DNA of 64,000 bases, taken from the NCBI RefSeq assembly GCF_008704555.1, contig NZ_CP023702.1:7114001-7178000 (forward strand). The letters run 5' to 3'. The notes below the pieces were generated by a model. It did not search any database, had not been told where the DNA came from, and saw only the letters and a list, made by a program, of their open reading frames with translations. The stretch is from Streptomyces nitrosporeus. GTDB lineage: Bacteria; Actinomycetota; Actinomycetes; Streptomycetales; Streptomycetaceae. A program made the translations under genes and the position numbers. Positions 8,634 through 16,322 of the stretch are shown here, piece by piece; positions within the stretch are counted from its first letter, which is position 1; each line of letters opens with the position of its first letter.

Positions 8634-9254
8634 TCAGCTGCCCGCGCCCGTTCTGCCCCAGTCGGGGCCCGTTCTCGCCCAGGCGCGGTCGATCCGTGCG
8701 TACCGGCGCCGCGTCATGCCCCGCAGGACCACCCTGCGGGCCGCCTCCACCGCACCGGTGGTGAGCAGGGCCGCCCCCACACCCGCCAGTACGGCGTGGG
8801 TGCGCGCGGCCGTCGCGTCCATGGGCCGCGGCGCGGGACCGCCCCGGTCGTCCGTCCATATCCGGATCCGGGTGCCGGGGACGGCGCTGTCCGCGGGCGC
8901 CGGCACCGTGCCCGTACGCGCCGTGCCGTCCGGGGCCCTCCACTCGGCCACCACGGAGGTGCGGGTGCCGCCCTCGGCCACGGCGCCCTCGGAAAGGCCG
9001 TCGAAGGAGGACGCCCCGCCCGGTGACTCCCGCACCACGACGGCCGTCGCGCGGTGCCGCTGCGCGTGCTGCGCGCGCACCGTCTCCCGCAGCGCCTCGC
9101 CGGTGCGCGAGGCGCACAGGTGGCCGAGCAGAGGGGCCGCCACCAGCATCAGCAGCAGGGCGGTCAGGGCCAGCCAGGCCTCATGACGGTCCGTCGGCCG
9201 GCACAGAGGATTGTGCCGCCACCGCCGGATGCCCGCGACCGCCCTCAACGCCAC
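8634..9254 (-). CDS. Rv1733c-family membrane protein
   Basis: A 206-aa protein with two membrane helices, at about residues 27-47 (WLALTALLLMLVAAPLLGHL) and 152-172 (THAVLAGVGAALLTTGAVEA), flanking an extracytoplasmic beta-rich domain. This layout, with the opening RxNPLxRxxDRxE, is that of the actinobacterial Rv1733c family, whose function is unknown. The start is GTG 9254 with a GGAGGG run just upstream; TTG 9248 is an alternative with better spacing. It lies upstream of and co-directional with the beta-helix/AAA gene, with 234 nt between them, so an independent promoter is possible. Confidence 0.8.
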   Translation of the reverse strand: MALRAVAGIRRWRHNPLCRPTDRHEAWLALTALLLMLVAAPLLGHLCASRTGEALRETVRAQHAQRHRATAVVVRESPGGASSFDGLSEGAVAEGGTRTSVVAEWRAPDGTARTGTVPAPADSAVPGTRIRIWTDDRGGPAPRPMDATAARTHAVLAGVGAALLTTGAVEAARRVVLRGMTRRRYARIDRAWARTGPDWGRTGAGS

Positions 9255-9395
9255 ACCCCCTCCGTCCCCCGCACCCCTTGCTCCTTGAGCCCCTGCTCCT
9301 CCGTATCCGCACGGGGGACCGGGGCCGCAGGGGGCCGGGGACCTCCTACGGTCAACGGCCGGAACGCCCCGGGGAGTTCCCGGATGCCGGAGGCG

Positions 9396-10220
9396 TCAGT
9401 CGAGGACCCGGACCGGGTCCCCGACCCTGATGACCCCGGTCGCGTCGGGGATGAGGTTCTGGCCGAAGAGCAGATGGGCGCCCGACCGGCGGTGGCGGGC
9501 GAGTGTACGCAGCGGCTCCTTCCCGCGCTCCGCGGTCCGCTGGTCGGTCGTCGTCACCACGCAGCGCCCGCACGGCTTGGCCACCCGGAAGGGGACGTCC
9601 CCGATCGCGACGCGCTTCCAGTCGTCCTCCGCCCACGGCGCCGTGCCGTCCACCACCACGTTCGGCCGGAAGCGGTCCATCGGCAGCGGGCCCTCCTCCG
9701 GGTGGTCCCCCTGTGCCACGAGGCCGTTGAGCGCGTCCAGGGAGGCGGACGAGGTGAGCAGCAGCGGAAAGCCGTCGGCGAGCGAGACGGTCTCGCCGGG
9801 CCGGGCGTACTCGGGGTCGATGAGCCGGCGGTGCGAGGGCTCGTCGAGATGGACGAGCCGGATCTCCGTACCGAGCAGTGCGCTGAACCAGGCGTGCGCC
9901 GCCGGGTCCGCCTCCACCACCTCGACGGTCCTGCGGAAGAGATCGGCGGGGACCGTCGCGGACGGCGCGGGGACCTTCACCGCCAGCGGCTCACACCCCG
10001 GCGCGGACACCAGCACCCCGCCGTCCGGCAGGGCTTCGGCACGGACCAGGGCCACCCGGGGCTCCTGTCGCTGGGTGACGGCCTTCCCCGACCCGTCGAC
10101 CAGCATCCACCGGCGATCGCCCCGGAGCCCCCAGAGATCGACGACCGCCTCGTCCACCGCGACCGCGGTCAGCGACTTCACCGGGTGGATACGGAGGGCT
10201 GTGAGAACCGGGATGACCAT
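9396..10220 (-). CDS. MOSC domain-containing protein
   Basis: About 274 aa. The N-terminal MOSC beta-barrel region (LRIHPVKSLTAVAVDEA, GLRGDRRWMLVD) is followed by a MOSC domain with FRPNVVVDG and the conserved Cys segment KPCGRCVVTTTDQ. These proteins bind molybdenum cofactor or sulfur carried on the conserved Cys, as in YcbX and mARC, and reduce N-hydroxylated compounds with partner redox proteins. No [2Fe-2S] domain is fused here, unlike YcbX. ATG 10220 is chosen over GTG 10244 because the family starts near MVIPVLTALRIHPVKS and a CAGAAT hexamer lies 7 nt upstream, suggesting a leaderless transcript. Confidence 0.88.
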   Translation of the reverse strand: MVIPVLTALRIHPVKSLTAVAVDEAVVDLWGLRGDRRWMLVDGSGKAVTQRQEPRVALVRAEALPDGGVLVSAPGCEPLAVKVPAPSATVPADLFRRTVEVVEADPAAHAWFSALLGTEIRLVHLDEPSHRRLIDPEYARPGETVSLADGFPLLLTSSASLDALNGLVAQGDHPEEGPLPMDRFRPNVVVDGTAPWAEDDWKRVAIGDVPFRVAKPCGRCVVTTTDQRTAERGKEPLRTLARHRRSGAHLLFGQNLIPDATGVIRVGDPVRVLD

Positions 10221-10227
10221 GACCGCA

Positions 10228-10233
10228 ATTCTG
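10228..10233 (-). promoter_or_regulatory. possible leaderless -10 hexamer CAGAAT
   Basis: CAGAAT on the minus strand, 7 nt before ATG 10220. One base off a TANNNT hexamer; no ribosome site is present. Confidence 0.4.
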
Positions 10234-10318
10234 CCAGCCGCCACCGGCGCCCGGTGCCGAACCGGCCGGACGGTCCGCTCGCACTCCGTTCACCGGGCCC
10301 GCCGCCTCCGCGCGCCGG

Positions 10319-10834
10319 TCAGTATCCCCGGTTCTGGTAGGGGCGGTTGTACGGGTCCTCGTACGGCGCCTGGGACGGCGCGGGCGCCGGGGCGGGCCGG
10401 GGCGACATCGGCCGCATCGCCTCGTACCCGGCGGCAGGCCGCTGCTGGTACTGCGGTGGCGGCGGCGGTTGCTGCTGGTAGCCGCGCGGGGCGGCGGGCT
10501 GCTGCGGGATGTACGGGGTCGGCGCGGGCTGCAGCTGTGCGGGCTGCATCATCGGCGCCGGCTGCGTCCCCGCGTTCTGGTACTGCGGCTGCCCCGTCTG
10601 CTGCGGATAGCCGTAGGACCCGGAGGGCTGCGGTGACGGTGCCGCCGGCAGGGCCGGGAGCGCCGAAGGCAGAGCCGGCAGGTAGCTGTTGCCGGTGTCG
10701 TAGGCGGCAGGAACTCGGATCGGTGCGATCTGAGGGGTGCCCCGCTCGGCGACCAGGGAGTCGTAGATCGGGGTCTCGGGGAACGACGGCGCGGTGTGGT
10801 AACCGCCACCGTAGGTGGAGCGGGGGGAGGTCAT
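10319..10834 (-). CDS. Pro/Gln-rich conserved protein (DUF6643-like)
   Basis: About 171 aa. Residues 1-50 are conserved-looking (TSPRSTYGGGYHTAPSFPET, then IYDSLVAERGTPQIAPIRVP). The remaining 120 residues are Pro/Gln/Tyr/Ala repeats and almost certainly disordered. There is no signal peptide, membrane helix or catalytic motif. I associate the N-terminal block with a Streptomyces family I remember as DUF6643, moderately sure. Two in-frame ATGs exist. I take 10834 because TAACTT lies 6 nt upstream and no ribosome site precedes 10840. A 16-bp inverted repeat sits near the expected -35. Confidence 0.8.
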   Translation of the reverse strand: MTSPRSTYGGGYHTAPSFPETPIYDSLVAERGTPQIAPIRVPAAYDTGNSYLPALPSALPALPAAPSPQPSGSYGYPQQTGQPQYQNAGTQPAPMMQPAQLQPAPTPYIPQQPAAPRGYQQQPPPPPQYQQRPAAGYEAMRPMSPRPAPAPAPSQAPYEDPYNRPYQNRGY

Positions 10835-10840
10835 GGCCAT

Positions 10841-10846
10841 AAGTTA
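10841..10846 (-). promoter_or_regulatory. possible leaderless -10 hexamer TAACTT
   Basis: TAACTT on the minus strand, 6 nt before ATG 10834 of the Pro/Gln-rich protein. Confidence 0.45.
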
Positions 10847-10861
10847 AGCCCACGATGTGCC

Positions 10862-10879
10862 GATTGGGGAGCCCCAATC
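10862..10879. promoter_or_regulatory. inverted repeat, candidate operator
   Basis: GATTGGGG and CCCCAATC, perfect 8-bp arms separated by AG, 16 nt upstream of the TAACTT hexamer. It would cover the -35 region of the Pro/Gln-rich protein gene. Confidence 0.4.
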
Positions 10880-12118
10880 CTGGGGACATCCGTTTTATGT
10901 TGGTTCCGGCTCCCTGACCTGGCAAAAGATCGTCAGGACCCGTCGCGGGCGGCGGACCTTTTCCGGTGGGGCGGGGCTGACGGGAAGTGGCGGACGGGCT
11001 ACAAAGGGCGACCGGAAGGTCTTTTCGGCATCGCACGGGCTTTGATTCCGCCGGAGCGGTCTCCGTGTTCTTCCGTGAACTCCCGGAGAACCGGGCCCAC
11101 TCCTTCATGATCCGGCCGTGGCCGATGCCCCGTCCGTGACCGGTGCGATGCACCGGGAAAGGGAATCGGGCGCCTTTTCCGCGACGCGTTTTCCCCCGCG
11201 GCGCGGACCGGGCCGCCGGCGGACAAGTGCCCCGGGGCCGGGGGCGGGCGGCGCGGTGATGAACCTCCGGGGCGCGGCCCGAGCGAGGCTTTTCGCGCCC
11301 GGAAGCCGGACGTGCCGCGGTCGCCGCCCTGCCCGGCGGCCGGCGGAGGGTGCCGGCCGTGCGGGGCGCCCGGGGGCCGCCCGGCCCCGTAGCGTGGCCG
11401 GGCCGGGCCGGGCCGAGCGCCACCGCGAAGTCCCGGCTGTGCCGGGCCCGTTCGCGGTGCGTGAGGCGCTGCGTGACGAGCCGGCCGGAACGGTCCGGAC
11501 CACTGGCCGGGGGGAACCGGTGACGGCGCCTGCCCCGGGCGCGGAGGCACGCACCGCCGCGCCCGGCACCGTCGGCGCACGTGGAGCCCCGGTGCGCGGC
11601 GGCTTCGCCGGTGCCACCGCCGCGCGCCGTCCGCTCCGCGGAACCACCGGGCCCGGCGCGCTCGCCGGGCTCCGGCCCTGCCTCCGGTCACCGGCCCGGC
11701 GGAGGCCGTCGCCCGGTCCGGCCGGGACGCGCGGCCCGGCAGAGGCCGTCCCGCTCCAAAGGCCGCGCCGGCCCTGCGCGGACGGGAGGTGCGGGCCGGC
11801 CCGCACCGGTCCCTCCGGAAGGCGGTCCGACCCCTCCGGCGGGCGTGGCCCGGGAGGCGGGACCGGAGACCCGGACCGGGCGGTGCGCCGGCGGGATACG
11901 GAGCCGGGGGCGGGACACACACGCCCCCGTTCCCCGGTACGAGCGAACCCCGCCCGGAAAGCGCGCGCGAGTGTGCCGTGATCGTGTAAAAGGCCGGTGC
12001 GTAAGGGCTGCCGGCGGATCACCGTCTCCCGTACGCCGGGGTGTGGGCGCGGGGGGATCCGGGGGAATAGGTTGGCCCGAAACTCTCCGGGCAGCCGGAC
12101 TCGCGTATGGGGGCGAGC
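10880..12118. other. gene-free stretch of about 1.2 kb
   Basis: Every long reading on both strands is dominated by Arg, Gly, Pro and Ala, with no start/ribosome-site pair and no recognisable domain. The first 150 bases are noticeably more AT-rich (TTTTATGTTGG, GGCAAAAGATCG). The last 60 bases hold TAGGTT (12068-12073), a possible -10 for the TerD gene. Nothing else is recognised. Confidence 0.6.
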
Positions 12119-13405
12119 ATGACCATGCAAAAGGGAACCAATGTCGCGGTGCCGGCCCGGAGCGTACGGGTCGAATTGGGGTGGCGCAGCTCGCCCGGGG
12201 CGCCGGACGTCGACGCCTCGGCGCTCCTTCTCGTCTCCGGAAAGGTGCGCGACGACGCCGACTTCGTCTTCTACAACCAGCCGGAGCACCGTTCGGGGGC
12301 GGTCCGCCACGAGGGCAAAAGGACCGGCTCCGGCGGTGTCACGGACACTCTCGTGGTCGACTTCGGCCGTATGGAAGGGTCCGTAGACCGCGTCGTCGTC
12401 GCGGCGTCGGCGGACGGCGGCACCTTCGGCCGGGTGACCGGCCTCTACGTACGCGTCCTGGACCAGGCCGGCGGAGCGGAGATCGCACGCTTCGAGAGTG
12501 CCGACGCCACCGTGGAGACCGCCTTCATCCTGGGCGAGCTCTACCTGCGTCAGGGCGCCTGGAAGTTCCGCGCGGTGGGACAGGGCTACGACACCGGACT
12601 GGAGGGCCTGGCAACGGACTTCGGGATCTCCGTCGACGAACCGCAGCGGTCCGCCCCGCCCCGGCCGGCCCCCTCCGCCCCGCAGCCGCGGGTGGCCCCC
12701 CGGCCCGCCCCGGCCGCCTCCGCCCCTCAGCCCCCGGCGCCGCCCGCGCCGCCCGCCCGGCCGGTGCGGCTCACCAAGGTCACGCTGACCAAGGAAGCCC
12801 CCTCCGTCTCGCTGACGAAGCAGGGCGGCACCACGGGCACGCTGCGCGTGAACCTCAACTGGGAGGTGCGCAAGCAGTTCAAGGGCTGGGGAGCCAAGCT
12901 GGGCAGGGCCGTCGCCGTGCACGCCGACCTCGACCTCGACCTCTGCGCGCTCTACGAACTCACCGACGGGCGCAAGGGAGTCGTCCAGGCCCTGGGGAAC
13001 GCCTTCGGCGCCCTCGACCGGCCGCCGTACATCCATCTCGACGGCGACGACCGCACGGGCGCCGTCTCCACCGGCGAGAACCTCACCGTCAACCTCGACC
13101 ACAGGGAACGGCTGCGCCGCGTCCTGATCTTCGTCACCATCTACGAGGGCGCCCGCAGCTTCGCCGACCTCCACGCCACCGTCACCCTCCAGCCGCAGAA
13201 CGGCGCCGCGATCGACTTCTCCCTCGACGAGTGCACGGTGCCCTCCACGGTGTGCGCCCTCGCCCTGATCACCAATAACGGCACCGGGGAACTCATGGTG
13301 CAGCGCGAGGCCCGCTACCTCGTACCCCAGCGAGGGGTGAGCCCCCAGCGGACCATCGACGCCGCCTACGGCTGGGGCATGAACTGGACGCCCGGCCGCA
13401 AGTGA
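12119..13405 (+). CDS. TerD-family protein, two-domain (TerA-like)
   Basis: About 428 aa. An N-terminal TerD-type beta-sandwich (about 1-180; MTMQKGTNVAVPARSVRVEL, DADFVFYNQPEH, DTLVVDFGRM) is joined by a Pro/Ala linker (about 185-225) to a second TerD-like domain (about 228-425; LTKEAPSVSLTKQGG, VNLNWE, LDLDLCALYELTDG). TerD domains bind calcium through Asp-rich loops and belong to tellurite/stress-response systems, often with kinases or phosphatases. No other ter gene is adjacent. ATG 12119 is used because GGGGGCGAG directly precedes it; ATG 12107 is an in-frame alternative. It converges with the glycosyltransferase gene, 19 nt away. Confidence 0.9.
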   Translation: MTMQKGTNVAVPARSVRVELGWRSSPGAPDVDASALLLVSGKVRDDADFVFYNQPEHRSGAVRHEGKRTGSGGVTDTLVVDFGRMEGSVDRVVVAASADGGTFGRVTGLYVRVLDQAGGAEIARFESADATVETAFILGELYLRQGAWKFRAVGQGYDTGLEGLATDFGISVDEPQRSAPPRPAPSAPQPRVAPRPAPAASAPQPPAPPAPPARPVRLTKVTLTKEAPSVSLTKQGGTTGTLRVNLNWEVRKQFKGWGAKLGRAVAVHADLDLDLCALYELTDGRKGVVQALGNAFGALDRPPYIHLDGDDRTGAVSTGENLTVNLDHRERLRRVLIFVTIYEGARSFADLHATVTLQPQNGAAIDFSLDECTVPSTVCALALITNNGTGELMVQREARYLVPQRGVSPQRTIDAAYGWGMNWTPGRK

Positions 13406-13424
13406 TCACCGGCTCCGCCGGCCC

Positions 13425-14633
13425 TCACTGTTCGGGCGCGGCCTCGGGCCGGGCGTACGTACGCCCCTTCCAGGCCGCGCCCCGCCCGCGGCGGTGCTGC
13501 ACCGCCGAGTCGATCGTCATCAGGAGGTAGAGGACCGCGGTGAACGGCAGCAGCGGCGCGAGCCACAGCGACTGCCGGTAGTAGCCGAGGACCGGCATGT
13601 ACGTGCCCGCCATCACGGCCCACGCGGCGCCGCCCGCCCACGCCGCCGCCGGATCACCCCTCACCAGCCCCGCCACCAGCGCGACGGGCGGGACGGCGTA
13701 GACCAGCAGCAGGCCCGCCACCGTCGCGGCGAGCAACGGCGGGCTGTGCCGGAGCTGGGCGTACGCACTCCGGGACACCATCCGCCACAGGTCGGCCAGC
13801 CCCGGATAGGGCCGCACGCTGTCCACCCGGTCCGCGAGCCCCAGCCAGATCCGCCCGCCGGAGCGCTGCACGGCGCGGGCCAGCGACACGTCGTCGATCA
13901 CCGCCTGCCGGATGGACTCGGGAATCCGGGCCCGCTCGGCCGCACGGGTACGGAGCAGGACGCAGCCGCCCGCCGCCGCGGCCGTCCGCGCGCCCTTCCG
14001 GTTCACCCACCGGAAGGGGTAGAGCTGACCGAAGAAGTAGACGAAGGCCGGCACGACGAGCCGTTCCCAGGCACTCGCCACCCGCAGCCGCGCCATCTGG
14101 GAGACCAGGTCGAGGCCCTCGCCGTCCGGACCGCCGGCGCCGGCCGCCCGGACCAGCTCGCGCAGACTGTCCGGCTCGTGCGCGATGTCCGCGTCCGTCA
14201 GCAGCAGGAACTCCGGATTCCGCCGCCGTGCCGCCGCGATCCCGTGCCGCAGCGCCCAGAGCTTGCCGGTCCAGCCCGGTTCGGGTTCGCCCGGGACCAC
14301 CACCGTCAGCGGCAGCCCCCCGCACCGGTCGGACAGGGCCCGTGCCAGCTCGCCCGTCCCGTCGTCGCTGCAGTCGTCGGCCAGGAAGACCTCCGCGGCC
14401 CCGGGATAGTCCTGGGCCAGCAGGGACGGCAGGCTCACCGGCAGCATCGCGGCCTCGTTCCTCGCGGGCACCACCACGGCCACCGAGGGCCAGCGCACGG
14501 GCTCGGGGCGGTCGGGCAGCCGCTGGTCGGTGCGCCAGAAGAACCCCTGGCCCAGCAGCAGCCACACCCACGCGGACAACGACACGACGGCGATCCAGGC
14601 AACGGCGCTCACCCGCCGCAGTCTGCACCACAT
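13425..14633 (-). CDS. glycosyltransferase family 2, HpnB-like
   Basis: A 402-aa membrane glycosyltransferase. An N-terminal helix (about 9-27) is followed by a GT-A domain with VVVPARNEA (about 53-61), DD at about 87-88, WTGKLWALRHG and the metal-binding LLTDADI (about 144-150). Further motifs are WERLVVPAFVYFFGQLYPF, GCVLLRT, IDDVSLARAVQRSGG and RPYPGLADLWRMV, then C-terminal membrane helices and WKGRTY. These match the hopanoid-associated HpnB family closely. No squalene-hopene cyclase or other hpn gene is nearby, so the acceptor is uncertain. It is divergent from the racemase gene, with 37 nt between them. Confidence 0.88.
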   Translation of the reverse strand: MWCRLRRVSAVAWIAVVSLSAWVWLLLGQGFFWRTDQRLPDRPEPVRWPSVAVVVPARNEAAMLPVSLPSLLAQDYPGAAEVFLADDCSDDGTGELARALSDRCGGLPLTVVVPGEPEPGWTGKLWALRHGIAAARRRNPEFLLLTDADIAHEPDSLRELVRAAGAGGPDGEGLDLVSQMARLRVASAWERLVVPAFVYFFGQLYPFRWVNRKGARTAAAAGGCVLLRTRAAERARIPESIRQAVIDDVSLARAVQRSGGRIWLGLADRVDSVRPYPGLADLWRMVSRSAYAQLRHSPPLLAATVAGLLLVYAVPPVALVAGLVRGDPAAAWAGGAAWAVMAGTYMPVLGYYRQSLWLAPLLPFTAVLYLLMTIDSAVQHRRGRGAAWKGRTYARPEAAPEQ

Positions 14634-14658
14634 CGAGGGCCGGGTCAGGACCGTCGAC

Positions 14659-14664
14659 TATGGT
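14659..14664 (+). promoter_or_regulatory. leaderless -10 hexamer TATGGT
   Basis: TATGGT lies 6 nt before GTG 14671; no Shine-Dalgarno sequence is present. Confidence 0.5.
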
Positions 14665-14670
14665 GACCGG

Positions 14671-15456
14671 GTGAAGATCGCACTCATGGACTCGGGAATC
14701 GGCCTGCTCGCGGCCGCGGCCGCGGTACGCAAGCTGCGGCCCGACGCCGATCTGGTGCTGTCCTCGGACCCCGGGTCGATGCCCTGGGGGCCACGCACCC
14801 CGGAGGGGGTCGCCGAGTGCGCGCTCGCCGTGGCCCGGGTCGCCGCCGCCCACCGCCCCGACGCGCTGATCGTCGCCTGCAACACCGCCTCCGTCCACGC
14901 GCTGCCCGCGCTGCGCGACGAACTGGAGCCCGGCATCCCGGTCATCGGCACGGTGCCCGCGATCAAGCCGGCCGCGTCCGGCGGCGGACCGGTGGCCATC
15001 TGGGCGACCCCGGCGACCACCGGCAGCCCCTACCAGCGCGGGCTGATCAGCACCTTCGCCCAGGGCGTCCAGGTGACCGAGGTCCCGTGCCCCGGGCTCG
15101 CCGACGCCGTGGAGAACGCGGACGGGACGGGGATCGACCGCGCCGTCGCCGCCGCCGCCGCGCTGACCCCGCCCGGTGTGAGCGCCGTCGTCCTCGGCTG
15201 CACCCATTACGAGCTGGTGGCGGACCGCATCAGCGCCGCCGTCCGGCAGCCCGGCCGCCCGGCGCCCGTCCTGTACGGCTCCGCGGAGGCGGTCGCCGCC
15301 CAGGCGCTGCGCCGTACCGGCGCCGTGCCCGCCCCGTCGGCCGGACCCTCCGGCACCCTCACCGTGCTGCTCGGCGGACACGTCGCCGAACTGCCCGTCG
15401 CCGCACTGGCCTATCCGCAGGGCCTTCTTCTGGGAGCCGTCAGCCCGGCCCTCTGA
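14671..15456 (+). CDS. aspartate/glutamate racemase family protein
   Basis: A 261-aa two-domain racemase. Both catalytic cysteines are present, one in the IVACNTASVHA motif (about residue 70) and one in VLGCTHYEL (about residue 180). The N-terminal MDSGIGLLA replaces the FDSGxGG of MurI. MurI supplies D-glutamate for peptidoglycan; this protein departs from MurI at the N-terminus, so a different amino acid or a hydantoin-racemase-like role is possible. GTG 14671 is chosen because the protein then begins VKIALMDSG and TATGGT lies 6 nt upstream. The TGA stop sits in the loop of a 6-bp hairpin (15443-15462). Confidence 0.88.
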   Translation: MKIALMDSGIGLLAAAAAVRKLRPDADLVLSSDPGSMPWGPRTPEGVAECALAVARVAAAHRPDALIVACNTASVHALPALRDELEPGIPVIGTVPAIKPAASGGGPVAIWATPATTGSPYQRGLISTFAQGVQVTEVPCPGLADAVENADGTGIDRAVAAAAALTPPGVSAVVLGCTHYELVADRISAAVRQPGRPAPVLYGSAEAVAAQALRRTGAVPAPSAGPSGTLTVLLGGHVAELPVAALAYPQGLLLGAVSPAL

Positions 15457-15513
15457 CCGGGCACGGGCGCCGCCCCCGGCCGCCCGGGACCTGCCCGGAG
15501 CGGGGAACGTGGG

Positions 15514-15519
15514 TACGCT
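15514..15519 (+). promoter_or_regulatory. leaderless -10 hexamer TACGCT
   Basis: TACGCT lies 7 nt before ATG 15527. A competing GTG at 15509 has a GGAGCGGGGAA run upstream, so the start is not settled. Confidence 0.4.
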
Positions 15520-15526
15520 GCCTCGC

Positions 15527-16102
15527 ATGACGGACCACCCCGGCAATGCGCGGCACGGTTCGAGCCGGACCCCGGCCGCCGTCTGGACGGGCCGCGCCAC
15601 CAACCGCTTCCAGTGGCTGCTCGCGGTCGCGGGCGCCGGATGCCTGGCCCTCGGCGTCAAACTCGCGGTCGACTCGGCCTGGAGCTCCGGCATCGCCCCG
15701 CTGCTGATGTCCGTCATCGGCTGCCTGGCCGCCGGACTCCTGATCCTCTTCGGGACGCTCGCCTTCGTCCATGTCGCCGTCCGCGTCGACGGCGACGCGC
15801 TCGAGGTGCGCTGCGGCCACATCGGACTGCCCCGCCGCCGCATCCTGCTGACCCAGGTGGTCGGCGCGGACTTCGTCCCGCGGGTCACCCCGCGCCAGTG
15901 GGGCGGCTGGGGCTACCGCTGGCGTCCCGAACAGGGCACCGCCGTCGTGGTGCGCCGGGGTGAGGCACTGGTGCTGAGCCTGGGCGACGGGCGTACGTTC
16001 ACCGTCACCGTCGACGACGCGGAGGCGGCGGTGCGCTTCATCCGCGACCGCCTGCACCTGTCGGCCGCCGGACCGCGGGCCGGCACCCCTACCGGGTCCT
16101 GA
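15527..16102 (+). CDS. two-helix membrane protein with PH-like domain
   Basis: About 191 aa. Two transmembrane helices (about 28-46 and 55-78) are followed by a soluble beta-rich domain (about 80-180) resembling bacterial PH domains: VRVDGDALEVRCGHIGLPRR, then a conserved aromatic loop RQWGGWGYRWRP, and FTVTVDDAEAAVRFI near the end. The family is common in Streptomyces and its function is unknown. The start is either ATG 15527 (leaderless geometry) or GTG 15509 (purine-rich leader, six extra residues). A tandem-repeat array begins 17 nt after the stop codon. Confidence 0.82.
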   Translation: MTDHPGNARHGSSRTPAAVWTGRATNRFQWLLAVAGAGCLALGVKLAVDSAWSSGIAPLLMSVIGCLAAGLLILFGTLAFVHVAVRVDGDALEVRCGHIGLPRRRILLTQVVGADFVPRVTPRQWGGWGYRWRPEQGTAVVVRRGEALVLSLGDGRTFTVTVDDAEAAVRFIRDRLHLSAAGPRAGTPTGS

Positions 16103-16118
16103 GCTCCGCACGGACCCC

Positions 16119-16220
16119 GGCTCCCCGTCCGGCCCGGCTCCCCGTCCGGCCCGGCTCCCCGTCCGGCCCTGCCCCCCGTCCTGCCCTGCCCCCCGTCCGG
16201 CCCCGCTTCCCCGCAGGCCC
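16119..16220. repeat. 17-bp tandem repeat, six units
   Basis: Three identical copies of GGCTCCCCGTCCGGCCC (16119-16169) are followed by three diverged copies to 16220. It fills the gap after the PH-like gene. Confidence 0.85.
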
Positions 16221-16263
16221 CGGCCCCGCCGTTCCGCACGCCGCCGCCCCGCCGCCCCCGCCC

Positions 16264-16303
16264 GCACTGCGGCGCACTGCGGCGCACTGCGGCGCACTGC
16301 GGC
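16264..16303. repeat. 10-bp tandem repeat, four perfect units
   Basis: GCACTGCGGC repeated four times without change (16264-16303), ending 6 nt before the TACAAT hexamer of lnt, so it occupies the -35 region. Confidence 0.9.
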
Positions 16304-16309
16304 GCACCG

Positions 16310-16315
16310 TACAAT
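16310..16315 (+). promoter_or_regulatory. leaderless -10 hexamer TACAAT for lnt
   Basis: TACAAT, one base from the TATAAT consensus, lies 7 nt before GTG 16323. There is no ribosome site. The region upstream is the 10-bp repeat array. Confidence 0.6.
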
Positions 16316-16322
16316 CCGCCAG

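Noticed and set aside
9054..10340. A 428-codon plus-strand reading opposite the MOSC gene
   Set aside because: It is the antisense shadow of a gene with clear MOSC motifs and has no domain of its own.
11118..11981. A 287-codon plus-strand reading in the gene-free stretch
   Set aside because: Nearly all Ala, Gly, Pro and Arg, no ribosome site and no motif. Kept as non-coding.
16119..16303. Tandem arrays considered as a CRISPR array
   Set aside because: Units of 17 and 10 bp are contiguous, without unique spacers, and no cas gene is present.
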